From positions 67,881,558-67,945,557 of the forward strand of contig NC_134825.1 of the NCBI RefSeq assembly GCF_004210375.1: DNA of 64,000 nucleotides, written 5' to 3'. Positions 36,828 to 49,070 of the stretch are shown piece by piece. Position 1 is the stretch's first letter, and each line of letters opens with the position of its first letter. The stretch is from Tachypleus tridentatus. Lineage: Eukaryota; Arthropoda; Merostomata; Xiphosura; Limulidae. Below the pieces are notes generated by a model. That model was not told where the DNA came from. It saw only the letters and a program-made list of their open reading frames with translations, and ran no database searches. Position numbers and translations under genes: made by a program.

Positions 36828-38724
36828 CTGCCTAAAATGAGGCAGGGCACAAGTGGCTTGTTATGTAACTTTGTTTAACAATGTCAGTGACGTTTCAATT
36901 ACTTGAATAGTTGAAACAATAATAATTGGAAGCCTTAATTTTGATTAGTTTTTATTTTTGTGATCATTTATTTAACTGTAATTCTGATTAATCAGTTAGT
37001 TTACAGGACAATAAATAGATGTAAATCTCTGCTAGGATTAATCCATCATATTGATTAAATTGTTCTGCTCTAACAAGTTGGATGTTAATAGTAATAAAAC
37101 ATGTCACAGTTTTCTAAAGTGGTTTCATTTTCTTTTTCTCCTCAGGTTAAATTATGCTAGCTGACCCAGCTGCAGAATTTACTAAGGTAAGAAGAGAAAA
37201 CACTTATTGGAACAGTGTACTAGCAGAAGCCTCAATTTTATTGAATGAATTATACACTTGGAAATATGCAAATGATTTATTTTAAAGCTAAACTATAATT
37301 TATGTGTGGAAGTTTTAAATATCAAATTTTAAAACTTAGTTCAAATACTTTTCTTTAGGGTATTTTGGAATAATGTCCAACACTGTAAATCACATCTTTG
37401 TTCACCGTTAAGATTAATATATAAAAGCCATAACTTGTAAATGGATAAAATAGTTAAAATGTAAATGTCCAATATATGAAACACAGAGTTAATACTGTTA
37501 ATCTGTCCTAATTTCTGAAAACTTTGTTAAACAGTTATACAATATTAACTATTTTTAAGATGAATAAAAAAAACATTCCTTATATTTGTCCTAAAATCTT
37601 TGTATTTTAAATACTTCATTACTTTTTGATATAAAGAAATTAAATAACTAAAATTGTGCTAAGCTGGTTCTAAAATTCGTGAATCTGAAATAGATCTCTG
37701 GTTTGAATTCAACTTTGTTTTTCATTTTATTTTTGAAGTATCTTGAAAATGTATTTGGGCCTAATGATATTTAATTTCCTGAAACAGCTAAAGCTTCAGT
37801 GTAATATAAAATCAGTGAGCTGAATCTGTATAACTCAAAGCATAGTTTAATTTTTGTTATTTTTTACCCTTAATGTAGGCTGTTGAAATGGAAGTGGATT
37901 TAAGTGGTCCATTGGGGAATATTCGTTCTAAAAGGTAATTGTGACAGTTCTTACTACTGTTATAACTAGTGGAAGTTAATCAGTTATTTGATATGAAACT
38001 GCATTTTGATATAATTAAACATGGTGGTTAATTACACTATCTTATTATAATCATTCTTTTGTATTTTGAACTTTTTTTTTAATCATGGTCTATCGTAATA
38101 CTAAAATCAGTCTTTCAATCTTTGTGATTAATATAACTTGAATAACTTGACTGTTTGTACAAATGAATAACCAACCCCACTCACCCCTTTTCAATTAAAG
38201 TTAGAAAAATGTTTTACCATTGCAATTTCATTAAGACTAGTAGTTCTTTTTGGATGAAAAACATTTGTCTAGAGCAGAAAGGACTTTGGCAGTAAAGTTA
38301 TGAACAAATTGCTACTTCATCCTTCCACTATACTCTACACATTCAGAAAAATGTAACATAACTAATTTCTAATCACATTATACACTACAGTTTTAACAAC
38401 ACTTTTGTCATTAAATTTATTTAAGAGTTTATTACTTTACAAATTAATGTAGAAACGAATGGCATGTAAGTTGTTCTACTGAAAATATGCCATATCAATT
38501 CTTTAATGTTAACTTCTAATAAAGCTTTATTAATGTACTCCTAGATCAAAGTGACACAAAAAAAGTTATTTTCAATACCTTATTTTCGATACAAATATAA
38601 CTTTTTTTTCTTAAAAGGATATTCTATGGTCATTGAAAATGGTATTGTCAAACATCTGAATGTAGAACCTGATGGTACTGGACTGACATGTTCCCTGGCA
38701 GATGACATTATAAATCAACTCTAA
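35612..38724 (+). CDS. PRDX5: Peroxiredoxin-5-like gene, five exons, frame broken in four
   Basis: PRDX5 is an atypical 2-Cys peroxidase that reduces H2O2 and organic peroxides in mitochondria, cytosol and peroxisomes. The exons are 35612-35745, 36037-36152, 37146-37186, 37879-37934 and 38618-38724, all with GT/AG borders. Motifs in order: VGDKLQSI and NKVNIAELFAEKK; FAVPGAFTPGCSK with the peroxidatic Cys; THLPDYVEKFEKLK; VACVSVNDPFVMEAWGK; MLADPAAEFTK; AVEMEVDLSGPLGNIRSKR; NVEPDGTGLTCSLADD with the resolving Cys; and stop. Exon borders match those I recall for human PRDX5 (SK|THLP and KR|). Frame problems: an A7 run at 35691-35697 is one base short; some 13-16 bases are missing at 36078 where family members have a KGV-like linker; one base is missing near 37152; one extra base follows 38617. 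The gene is either real with assembly errors or a recent unprocessed pseudogene. The leader exon is not certain. Confidence 0.9.
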
Positions 38725-38906
38725 TAGATGAAACATGGTCATAAATATATCTTGTAATATTGTACTCCAAGTTTTGGTAAATCTAGTGTTAATTTTTCTC
38801 TTTGTAATAACGTTTCTGTTTATAAATATCAGTATGTTTTAAAAGATTACTGATTAGTCTGACAAAAAAATATACTTAAATACATTTTTGTTGTAGTATA
38901 TTTACA

Positions 38907-38912
38907 AATAAA
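38907..38912 (+). promoter_or_regulatory. Poly(A) signal AATAAA, probably of the peroxiredoxin
   Basis: A canonical AATAAA lies about 180 bases after the stop codon at 38724, in an otherwise empty AT-rich flank. Confidence 0.5.
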
Positions 38913-40211
38913 AATATTCAATATTTAGTTTTTCCCTTTAAAAAATGAATCCAATCCTTCACTTTTAATCTTTTTTTAAAATTTGATTAATAAAGAAAAT
39001 TTCTTTTCCATAAGGTTTGTTTGTACATGTAAGGGAAGAATGTAAAAATTTATAACACTGATGAGATATTTTTCTCTTTATTATGCATTATTTAGTGGAA
39101 CATTAGATATGCATCTCCTATAGAGAACATTTAAAATAATGTAAAAATTTGTTACACTGAGAAAATTACAAATGATCTCGGTAACTTATTTTTTTTTATT
39201 TACTGATAAAGTAATGCTTATGCATATAAATTTAAAGAGAGGATCTGATAAGGAGTAGCTATTAAGTTAAGCTACATGACTATCAGTATTTCTAAACATT
39301 TTCATTATTAACTGAAGAACAAAAGAAAACATTCTAATCAATAGGTTATAGAATGACCTATTTCAACCTGAGCACCGACACAATTTTACATGAAATTTTG
39401 TAGCTAACTTAAAAAAACAAAACACTTAAGTATAGTAGTTATTCTGTAACAAAGCAAGGCAGAAATTCTTGTATCTACTAGCACTCAATTTTAATAAATG
39501 CTACATTGTCATTTTCTTGCATATTTCCATCAATTTACATATCAAAGGTTTGATACAAACAGATTAAAAATATAACTGTTAACCTTAATAAAAGTCACCA
39601 CTGTTATATTTCCTATAACATTACTACTTGTATAATGTGTTCAGAAAATTTCAATTATTAACAATTATCTTTTGAGATGAAACTTGTACTTAATGGTCAC
39701 CTGACACAATTAACATTATTACTAATGCATTTTTTTATATAATCTAAACAGATTATATATCAAAACTCTAGTCAAGCTTACTGAAACTGTTTTAATGATG
39801 AATATTTACAAATAACTAGAATATAAATTATATGTAGTTAATTATTAGCCCCAAAAAATTAAGAGAAAATTATTTACTTTCCATATTTTATATATATTTC
39901 CCAAACTGTAAAGGAGTTATAATTCTAAATGCATACAAAAGAAGAGACATGATACAGGCACACAAGTAACTGAATAAGCCAATCAAATTAGTTGAATAGT
40001 TTCAAACAGCATAGATAACAATGAAGATAAATAGCTCAGAATAAACCTAATGAAGACAGGCAAGTGGGTAACAGTAAGTTAACCTAGTAAACATCAGGAA
40101 GAAGATAAAATAATTTCTACTATATTCTCTCTTATTATACATCTATAATTTAAACCTAATATCTTGAACTGTTGATTAACTGAACTTGGGTTATCTCCCC
40201 AGTTGTGAAAC
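38913..40211. other. Intergenic DNA, no gene seen
   Basis: AT-rich and free of SINEs. It lies between the convergent peroxiredoxin and AMPK beta genes. Confidence 0.45.
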
Positions 40212-40388
40212 TACAGTGGAACCCCTCTAAGCAGCCACCCTCAGATTCAGTCACCCCTTGAAAGCGGTGGTCATTCAATCACAGTCCCTTTTTTGTTTAC
40301 ATAATCCTAATTATGTACAGTAGAACCCTCTAATGAGGCCAGTTAGTCTCAGTCCCAAAGGTGGCTGTTTCAGAGGGGTTCCACTGTA
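40212..40388. mobile_element. Pogo/Tigger-like MITE with TA target duplication
   Basis: The element begins CAGTGGAACCCCTCTAA and ends in its inverse, AGAGGGGTTCCACTG, with TA on both sides (40212-40213 and 40387-40388). The inverted repeats extend through CAGCCACC, about 27 bases. An internal CAGTAGAACCCTCTAATGAG near 40318, also preceded by TA, looks like a second copy of the left end. This suggests nesting or partial duplication. There is no coding capacity. Confidence 0.85.
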
Positions 40389-42639
40389 TTGATACATGAA
40401 ACCATCACTACTTTCAAATTAATTTGAACTGCAAGTCAGTAAAATACCATTATTTGGTGAATTAGAAGTCTTATTGTACTAAAATATTTTCTCCACCATG
40501 CTAAACTGGTTTTCAGAGGTGAGACACCACTGGTAAAACTATTAACAGTTGTTAATATAGTCTATTTAAATTTATGATCACATCTTAATACATTCAGTTC
40601 ATAATACTACAATTATTTATAATAAGAGACCTGATAAAATTTGAATACACACAACCTATTAGACAACTAAATGTTCTATATATTTTAAACCTAACAGAAG
40701 TTTTTGTCATTACTTTTACTTTTTTTTGAAATGATGCAAATGCCAGTTATGAATGTTTCCAGCTCAATATTTAATAAAAGGTATCTATTACAAGATTCAC
40801 AAGCTTCTGTATAGAAGAACATACACTTTGTCTAAAGTGTGACAGTTGTTTATATGTTATATTTATTAACAATGTTAAATATCCAAATACAATTAAATGT
40901 TACATATATTTACTAGACACTCTTGCTCTGTGCAACAAATTATTTCATGGAAGAAGAGGTTTTATAAGTTTAAAACTCCTTTATACCATCATTTATCATT
41001 TTTTAAAACCTTCCCTAGTTTTAAAATATCTGTGTAGCCTCATTTGTTATATTGTATAGGATAAAAGAAGTAATTACTATGAACGTCTTGATTTGCATAT
41101 TTTGATGGGAATATAAAATATTGATAAAATTGTTATGGACAATGGTTAAAGAACTGCATGATTACCTCAACTTGATTACATATAGTATTAATGTATGAAA
41201 CCATATGAATAGAATACTGATTTTACCAATGTATGAAATCACACATTCTACAATTCTGAATACAAAACAATCTATAAAATTACTCAATTACTATATATTG
41301 AAAATATGTATTTGTCTTTATACTAAAAAAGTCTTCAAAACTAAAATGACTGCTATTTGAATACATAATAATCTAATCAAATCATGAAATCCAGAAATCT
41401 GGAGTATGAACACAACTCAATCATCACTTTCAATTTCTCTGGTTCTGTTGTAATTCATAAGGTCAGCTTGGCTCAGCTTTTCAGTATCAGGTTTAAAATC
41501 ATCTAACCTATATGGACATTCATTAACAAATGCACAAAGGTCACTTGACAATATTAAAGTATAAAGGGATAGACAAGAGGAGCAAGAAGAACAATAAGGA
41601 ATAATGTCTAAATATTCGTAGTCCTAGATCATTAAAAATGTTTACACCTGAGTCTAAACATATGATGGAACTTGAAGTTCAGTAACTGTAAATAAATACA
41701 CCCATTTAGTGTATTATGACATTCTAGCACACTGTTATAAATATGAGCCTATTAAAAAATTGTCCAAATGTGAGAATCATCTGTTGAAGAAAAACCACTT
41801 GGAATCCAAAATGGAGTTTACAAATGAAATGTATATATTATATTAAGTCAAATTAGATAAAAGCCAAGTAAACATAGTTGACAAGGAAACTACAGAAAGA
41901 GGCAACATGATAAACAAGGCTTCAGCAAGTTGGTTTTAAGCAGAAGTTTAAAAGGGTTGTTTATATACTAAAATAATGACTCAAAAGCTAGAATAAATGA
42001 TACTAAATTATTTTAACATTTATATGAAAATTAAACAAGTTAAATAAGTGTTTCATATATACTTTTATCAGTAGATATTTGTGTAGTAATAAAACTTTCA
42101 TTTGACTTACAAATTTATTTCGTTATTCAACACTGAATGTTATATTTAAAAAGTTAAACTCAATCTTCAGAAACAAAAATCTTATACCCAAGAGGAATGT
42201 CAAGTTACTTGTATTAGAAAAACTGTAATTTCTAAACAGCAAGCTGTTCATTTATATATCACTGAAAAAAAGTTCTGACAAAGTAATACTATGAACTTTG
42301 TTTGAAAACAAAATATGTAGAAATAACAAATTATGAATTACCAGTAAAAATACATACACAAAGGATAAGTTGAATCAAGAAACTAAAATTTATATGACAG
42401 CCAAAGAAAATTTAACTGTATTATTCTTAGTCCAAATTTAATAAAATCTGTAGTGTGGATTAATTAGATCAACCCCAAACACTGTGCCAAGCAAAACTTC
42501 ACATGATCTTGTATATTTTTCTGTATCTCTTGATAACTAATAATATCCACATGAAAATGTTAAACATGAATCCTATGTTAATTTCTCATACATGAATACA
42601 TGCAAGTACAACATGAATGACTACTACCAACTTCAGTCT
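40389..42639. other. No gene seen; likely 3' UTR and flank of AMPK beta
   Basis: AT-rich, without repeats that I recognise. The 3' UTR of the minus-strand AMPK beta gene must occupy the right-hand part. Confidence 0.4.
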
Positions 42640-44673
42640 TCAGATAGGTTTGTACAACAAGGTGGTAACATACTTCTTCCGATACCTGTGTGTAGCACTG
42701 AGAACCATTACTCCATCCTGTCAAAATTAACAGATATTTAACAACTAAAACAGTGCTTTCTTTAGAACATCAAGATGTGTTTGCTTCCTGATGCTTTTAA
42801 ATATATTAGGGAAAGTTAGAAAAGGTTGTCTTCTTGTTTCTTATATATTTTACTTTTATGTTAAATTATAATATTGTGTTTGAGAATTTTTTTTAGTTTT
42901 ATTTGTTTTCATTTCCTATAGACATTTCTTTCTGTGTTATTAATGAGAGAATAATCACAAGTAAAACAGGAAATGTACTACAACCTTTAATACTGGGAAG
43001 AAATAAGAACAGGAAAAACTTAAAGATCTATGATTAATTATGTATTTTTTCTGTCCATGTTCAGATAGTTTATATTACGCACTATTTATTAATAAAAAAA
43101 TTACTAATTTTCCCATTAAATTTGACACAATAAACAAAAACTATTGATCACTCACTGAAAATAACAGAAACTTAAAGTTTAAACTGACATTACTCTGTCA
43201 CAATGAAAATTCTCTCTTTAACTCTACATTAATTTTTTTGTTGTTGTTAATAAAGAAAATAAATGAGCACACCATAACTTTTGGAACAATTATTTATTCT
43301 ACTTAGGGAAGCCTTTTAAAGTGGTTGGAAATATGCTTTGATGAGTGTTTTGTTCAGTGATTCCCAACCTGTTGTTCCCTTCTTCAAGTATAATCATTTT
43401 TTTCTTGCACCTCCCCAGTATTATCAGCATTTTATTACCTCTTTTATCCACTTTAAAATTTTAGTGACCATTTATTACAAGGCTATTCTGAGACATTCCC
43501 CCAGAAGTGAGGAATTACTGGACTAGTAGGACAATCATTAATCCAACAAGGAGGTAGGTTTCAAGCTGTCCAGTGTATATATCTTAAAGCCTTCAAATAA
43601 AATCACCTATTCACCTTGAAATTAATTTAAAGAGTGGTTTCATAAACAACATACATTTACCCAAGAAAAACATTCTGTAGCATTCATATAACCAGCTAAA
43701 TGCACTCCGAGAGATTTAATACATTAAACAACTTAAGTTAGTATAATGATAAAAAAAAAAAAAAAAATAACGATTTTCACCTTGATGGAGAGAGCATACA
43801 GATGGTTTAACATAACATGGTTGGGTTCAGGAAGCAGAGTTGGTTCACACTGACAGAAAGGATAACAAAATAGATATGACTAAACTAGTAAGCACATCAG
43901 TCACAGTTATTCAAAATGAAACAAATTAGAAATTAACTGATGCTGGATTTATTGTGGAATTACTATTCCATCCAAAGAATATTTATGATTAAAATACATT
44001 TGAGTTAAGCAACTGATAGGTGCTGCTAACAAGTTCAGTTGAGTTGTTAAAATTGATCTGATATCAACCTACATACACATTTAGGTAAACTAAACTGTTC
44101 AATGCAACTTTGAGTTAAGATCCAAAGTTATCCTAAATAAACAAAACTGCACATATATTCAAAATAATTCTTTAAAAAGCATTTAGTGTTCTTAATGCCT
44201 GTGTTAACATTCAAATATTAACTATCCAAATATACACAATGATCCAGAAGGTAGGCAAGAAAATGCCTATCAATTAGCTCAACAATGAATTTCCACTGCA
44301 CACTAAAATCAAGTTAAAATTAATGAAATCCAAAGTTTAAGAAAAGCTTTGAAGAAAATATTTATTACACCAGTTAGTACAAGAATTAATGCCTTGAAAA
44401 CTTCAAGATAAAGAAAGCATAAGTTGTAGTAATGTACAAGAGATACAACTAGTAAAAATTTATGAAATTAAGCAATTTCCACATGGATAATGTTTTCTTG
44501 AATTACACTTAAAAAAAGTAATAAAAGAGAACAAACCGAAAGTGAAATATCTTTGTTTAGGATCACTTGAAGAAGATGAGGAGGAAGAATTGGAGGTCCT
44601 GCTGACTTGTCATATGGATTCCTCTGAGGAATTTCTTGACAATACTCGCCAGGTGGAGTTCCAGCCATGTCTT
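42640..44673 (-). CDS. PRKAB: AMP-activated protein kinase beta subunit, last three exons
   Basis: The beta subunit is the scaffold of the AMPK heterotrimer, binding the alpha kinase and gamma nucleotide sensor through its C-terminus. In coding order the exons are 44673-44537, 43849-43781 and 42717-42640, with matching phases. Motifs: MAGTPPGEYCQEIPQRNP and PPILPPHLLQVILNKD; then CEPTLLPEPNHVMLNHLY; then DGVMVLSATHRYRKKYVTT and LLYKPI at the stop, which is the invariant C-terminus of the family. All three exons are in frame. The N-terminal part, including the glycogen-binding domain, was not found between 44674 and the assembly gap at 45658. It is probably in the gap or displaced by it. An A-rich run lies in the last-but-one intron at 43751-43767. 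Confidence 0.96.
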
Positions 44674-45657
44674 CTATATGTACAGAACACAAAGAATATT
44701 TAAGATCAGAAATATACTGTTTTGATACTGCCCTCCCATATGTTACAAAAAACATAGATCTGTTTTATCCACTTCATTCTAAAATCACTGTATTTTGTTT
44801 TGTATCTCTTCAATATACAGTTAGCAGAAGTCTATCACTGACAACTCAAAGAATGGTAATTATTTGTAAAAAGAGCAACACAGTAATTTGGGTTGTTATG
44901 AAGATATTTACCAGCAGGATTTGGTGGGTTAACCATTTATTTCAGATGAGAGGACACTCATTTAGTATGTGACAGATTTCTAGTTCAAAGCTAGGGTGAG
45001 TATATATATATATATTTATTTATAAAATACATTACACATATCAAGCACAAAAAGTGTTGAAGCACATGAATGTTAGCTTACAAATTCATTTAAAACAAGT
45101 TATTTTATTGTGAAACAATTAATAAATATTTATATTTCTACTGCTTATATTTTACCTCTTTCTTTTACAGAAAAAATGGTAAACTTTACCTTTTTCCTTA
45201 AAGAAAAAACATTTTATTACAGTTTCTGATCAACTTCTAAACCATTTGAATGTACTAGTAAACTAGTAATGGTTTAAAAGAAATAATCTAAGTAAATGTG
45301 TCCTCAGAATTAACTGCACAAATAAAATTTTCTGACCCATTAATATTTATTGGATGCTTCCAGGGTTTTGATCAACAAGATTCCTATTCCCCCCTGTATA
45401 CTATCTGGTTAAAAACCCCAGTAACTGACATGATGTAATCAGCTACTTTAATTTACAAAATTATTCTGAATCTATTCAAATTCCATGGGACTGTAAAGAG
45501 CTGGGTGCTCCAATGGTAAAGCAGATGATGTCTTAAGATTATGATTTTATTGAATGAGAATGACTGGTCGTAATAGCGCAGAGCTAGTTACATGCGTAAT
45601 TCTGATGTTTTCTGTTAAGTAAGAAATGTTAGATTTAAACAGATTACAAAATATCTT
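44674..45657. other. No exon seen; probable AMPK beta intron up to the gap
   Basis: I looked for the glycogen-binding domain exons on the minus strand and did not find them. A TA microsatellite lies at about 45000-45014. Confidence 0.45.
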
Positions 45658-46157
45658 NNNNNNNNNNNNNNNNNNNNNNNNNNNNNNNNNNNNNNNNNNN
45701 NNNNNNNNNNNNNNNNNNNNNNNNNNNNNNNNNNNNNNNNNNNNNNNNNNNNNNNNNNNNNNNNNNNNNNNNNNNNNNNNNNNNNNNNNNNNNNNNNNNN
45801 NNNNNNNNNNNNNNNNNNNNNNNNNNNNNNNNNNNNNNNNNNNNNNNNNNNNNNNNNNNNNNNNNNNNNNNNNNNNNNNNNNNNNNNNNNNNNNNNNNNN
45901 NNNNNNNNNNNNNNNNNNNNNNNNNNNNNNNNNNNNNNNNNNNNNNNNNNNNNNNNNNNNNNNNNNNNNNNNNNNNNNNNNNNNNNNNNNNNNNNNNNNN
46001 NNNNNNNNNNNNNNNNNNNNNNNNNNNNNNNNNNNNNNNNNNNNNNNNNNNNNNNNNNNNNNNNNNNNNNNNNNNNNNNNNNNNNNNNNNNNNNNNNNNN
46101 NNNNNNNNNNNNNNNNNNNNNNNNNNNNNNNNNNNNNNNNNNNNNNNNNNNNNNNNN
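45658..46157. other. Assembly gap, exactly 500 N
   Basis: The run is exactly 500 N, a round number typical of a scaffold gap of unknown size. Open frames that bridge it are meaningless. The sequence just after the gap lies inside a Tc1/mariner relic, so the missing DNA should include the rest of that element. Confidence 0.98.
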
Positions 46158-46467
46158 CCTTGATGTGTTAAAATGACCAAAATACGATAATCTCAGGTAA
46201 CAATTTCCGACGTTTACCACTATACTTTTTGGAAACAGCGTTTCCTGTAATCGAGACGTTCTAGAATTCTGGAAACAGTACACTGAGGTGTTCTGAAAAT
46301 TTCAGTTTGCTTCATACCATTTCTGAACAGTCGAACAATTTGACGATCTATAATTTCTGGCGCGTGTGGACTCCATCCACACCAAGCACAGATAAATTAA
46401 TATGAACGAAGCTTTAAATTATTTCACAAAAGATTATACCAAAACAAACTCTTTTATACCAAACAGA

Positions 46468-46560
46468 TATGTGTTTGTTCTTCTTATAGTAAAACCACAT
46501 CGGACTATCTGCCGAGCCCACCGTTGTGAATCCGGAGACTTACCGGGGTACTAGCAGGAG
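46468..46560 (-). repeat. tRNA-derived SINE (family II/III), copy A
   Basis: Plus-strand TAGTAAAACCACATCGGACT and TGTGAATCCGGAGACTTACC mark a third, related tRNA-derived SINE type. The same insertion is seen in copy B at about 53006-53100. Confidence 0.7.
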
Positions 46561-47374
46561 GCACAGATTCTCAAAACAACTTATATGGACCAGAAAAACA
46601 ACTCGTGTATATTTATCCGGTCACATTTATCTTCTCTATTACTGCTTGGACATTTACTTAGTAACTACTCCATAAACAATGTAAACAATGACATCAATAT
46701 TTAACAATTATACAAACATCTTGGACAAAGTTGTGAATATTTAACATTTTATTGTTTCAAGAGATATAAACAACTGGAAGATAACTTCCGAAACGGAAAA
46801 AAAAAAGCAAGTAGAACTTTGTCTATAAACTCTGTTTCGTTACATTTTAATGTAAAATTCAAAAACATGGAAAGCTATTTCAGTTCACTGCATCTATCGA
46901 TATTTTGAAGCTCATAATACAACATCAGTATTTAAAATAATTTTAACTAATGCACTATCTTACTTATATAAATAAACAAACTTTCAAGCGATATTTTATA
47001 TTAATCTAAATAAACACAAATAAAAGAAATTGCTATAAAGACCTGCATCCTTTAACTTAATATATTTTTTGTTTGATCAGGCACTATTAAGCAGAAGAGA
47101 GTGAACTCATAACCACTACTTTTTTTCCATATCATTAGTTCATTCTTCATAAATAATGCAATCAAGCCGCTAATGAGGGCCCAAAATATTTGTCAAACAC
47201 ACAGGAAGAAGGTTAAAAGTACAGAAGTCAATTACCGGTTTTAAATTAGCAGCCTCAAAGTAAATTATAAATTTATAATTAATTCAGCTGCTATTTTCAC
47301 TGGTAATCTCAGACTCATTTGACCAGTTAAAACACTCAATTCTTAATCTCAGGGTCGCTTTGTTGTTGTTCTTG

Positions 47375-47572
47375 TTGTTTTGAATTAAGCACAAAGCTAC
47401 ACAATGGGCTATCTATGCTCTGCCCACCACGGATATCGAAACCCATATTTTAGCGTTGTAGAGTCCGCAGACATACCGCCGAGCCACTGGGGGCCTTCGG
47501 GTCGCAGTTCGAATCCCCGTTACACCAAATATGCTCGCCCTTTTAACATTGGGGCAGTTATAACGTGATAGA
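47375..47572. repeat. Composite SINE: family II (minus) joined to a family I piece (plus)
   Basis: Positions 47375-47494 are a minus-strand family II copy. It joins directly to a plus-strand family I fragment (47495-47572) that begins at the B box TTCGAATCC. This is either a nested insertion or a recombination junction. The same composite occurs in copy B at about 53916-54112. Confidence 0.8.
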
Positions 47573-47622
47573 TATATAATTCAAACTGTTAAAATTTTAT
47601 AGTTGATTCCTTCTTTCACTTC

Positions 47623-47736
47623 CCCCGCTAATACAACGGTATGTCTACGGACTTACAAAGATAAAGTCAGGGGTTCGATTCACCTCAGTAGGTTCAGCAG
47701 AGAGTCCGATGTGGCTTTGTAATAAGAAAATACAAA
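47623..47736 (+). repeat. tRNA-derived SINE (family III)
   Basis: The tRNA-like head has an A-box-like TAATACAACGGTATG and a B box GGTTCGATTCA, with a tail through GTCCGATGTGGCTTTG. Copy B has it at about 54161-54277. Confidence 0.75.
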
Positions 47737-48490
47737 CTCCGTCTCTCGTTTATCAGGCTACCCTTACTTACGAAACATCAAAGTTTAAAGTATCTAAATC
47801 CATTAAAAGTTTATGCGTTCAGAAGGTGTTTCAGATTATCAATAAAACTATTGATATAATTATACCTTAATCAGTTTACTTCAACAAATAACTAAAACTT
47901 TTTCCGTGTTATTCTTCTGCTTCGTAATAGTAACAAAATTAAGTGAAAAATGATATCACAATGATATCAATATACTAGATTTACTTACCATTACAGAATA
48001 TCACTTTTATTAAATATGGTCGTTATAGTTCTAAAAATATTTCTTCATTAAAAATTACCGCTCTCAGATCGGAATGTCTATAAAGATAATTCATTTTCTT
48101 TGGAATTTTACCACCGACTTTTTTTCTTGCCGAAAACGTTTATTCCGGCGACGCACGTGCAAGATGACGACAAACTCCACGAACAGAAACCAAGACCGCC
48201 TGAAGGAGTCACCTGAAGGAATAACCCATTCGCACAACTCTACACTAATGTGTTGTCTTCCGGGCCAGTCATTAGAATTTAAAATGTCACATAAAGGACG
48301 CTTACCGTTGCAATTTGTACTGTTGTGACGTCAGTAAAAAAAGGTGCTCGTGCCATAAATCACGAGCATAATTATGTACTTTGAAGGCTGTAACACCATA
48401 AAATATATAAATTTGAAAAGCAATAAATAAAAAAACCAATTGGCTACTCTTAATTCTTGTTTTATTCGTTCTTGAAGCAGAACGCTTTCC

Positions 48491-48760
48491 GAGACGTGGT
48501 CAATTGTTGAAGCAGTCGAATCGTAATCTGAGGGTCAGGGGTTCGAATCCCCGTTACACCACACATGTTCGCCCTTTCAGTGGCGGGACCGTTATGATGT
48601 GATAAATCAATCCCATTATTCGTTGGTAAAAGAGTAGCCTAAAGTTGTCGGTGGTTGGTGATGACAAGCTGAACTTCCCTCTAGTCTTACACTGCTAAAT
48701 TAGAGACGGCTACCGCAGATAGCCCTCATGTAGTTTGCGAGAAATTCGAAACAAACAAGC
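48491..48760 (+). repeat. tRNA-derived SINE (family I), copy A
   Basis: The head GACGTGGTCAATTGTTGAAG is diverged but the B box GGTTCGAATCC is intact, and the tail ends GAAATTCGAAACAAACAAG. The same insertion is at 55030-55299 in copy B. Confidence 0.9.
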
Positions 48761-49070
48761 AATTCTAAACAACGAGATCAGTGTCAGATACATTTTGGAA
48801 CAAGATCAGTAAAAACTGTTAATTGGAAAAGGAGGAATAGGGACCATTAAAAGAATGCAGAAAACGTTGAATCAAATGTAAATATTATATTTTTCCAGCC
48901 AAAACTAGGGTTCTAAGAAAGTAAAACAAGGCTGGAAATGGTGTCTACATTATGTTTTCAAACAAAAAATTTCTATTTTCACTCCATATATACAGCGTTT
49001 ATCAATTTTAGTAAAGTCAAACTAGGGATTTATATTAATTTAAGTATTTTATAGTAGATATATCACCAAC

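Noticed and set aside
45615-46283. Open frames of 178-222 codons across 45615-46283
   Set aside because: They consist almost entirely of N from the assembly gap.
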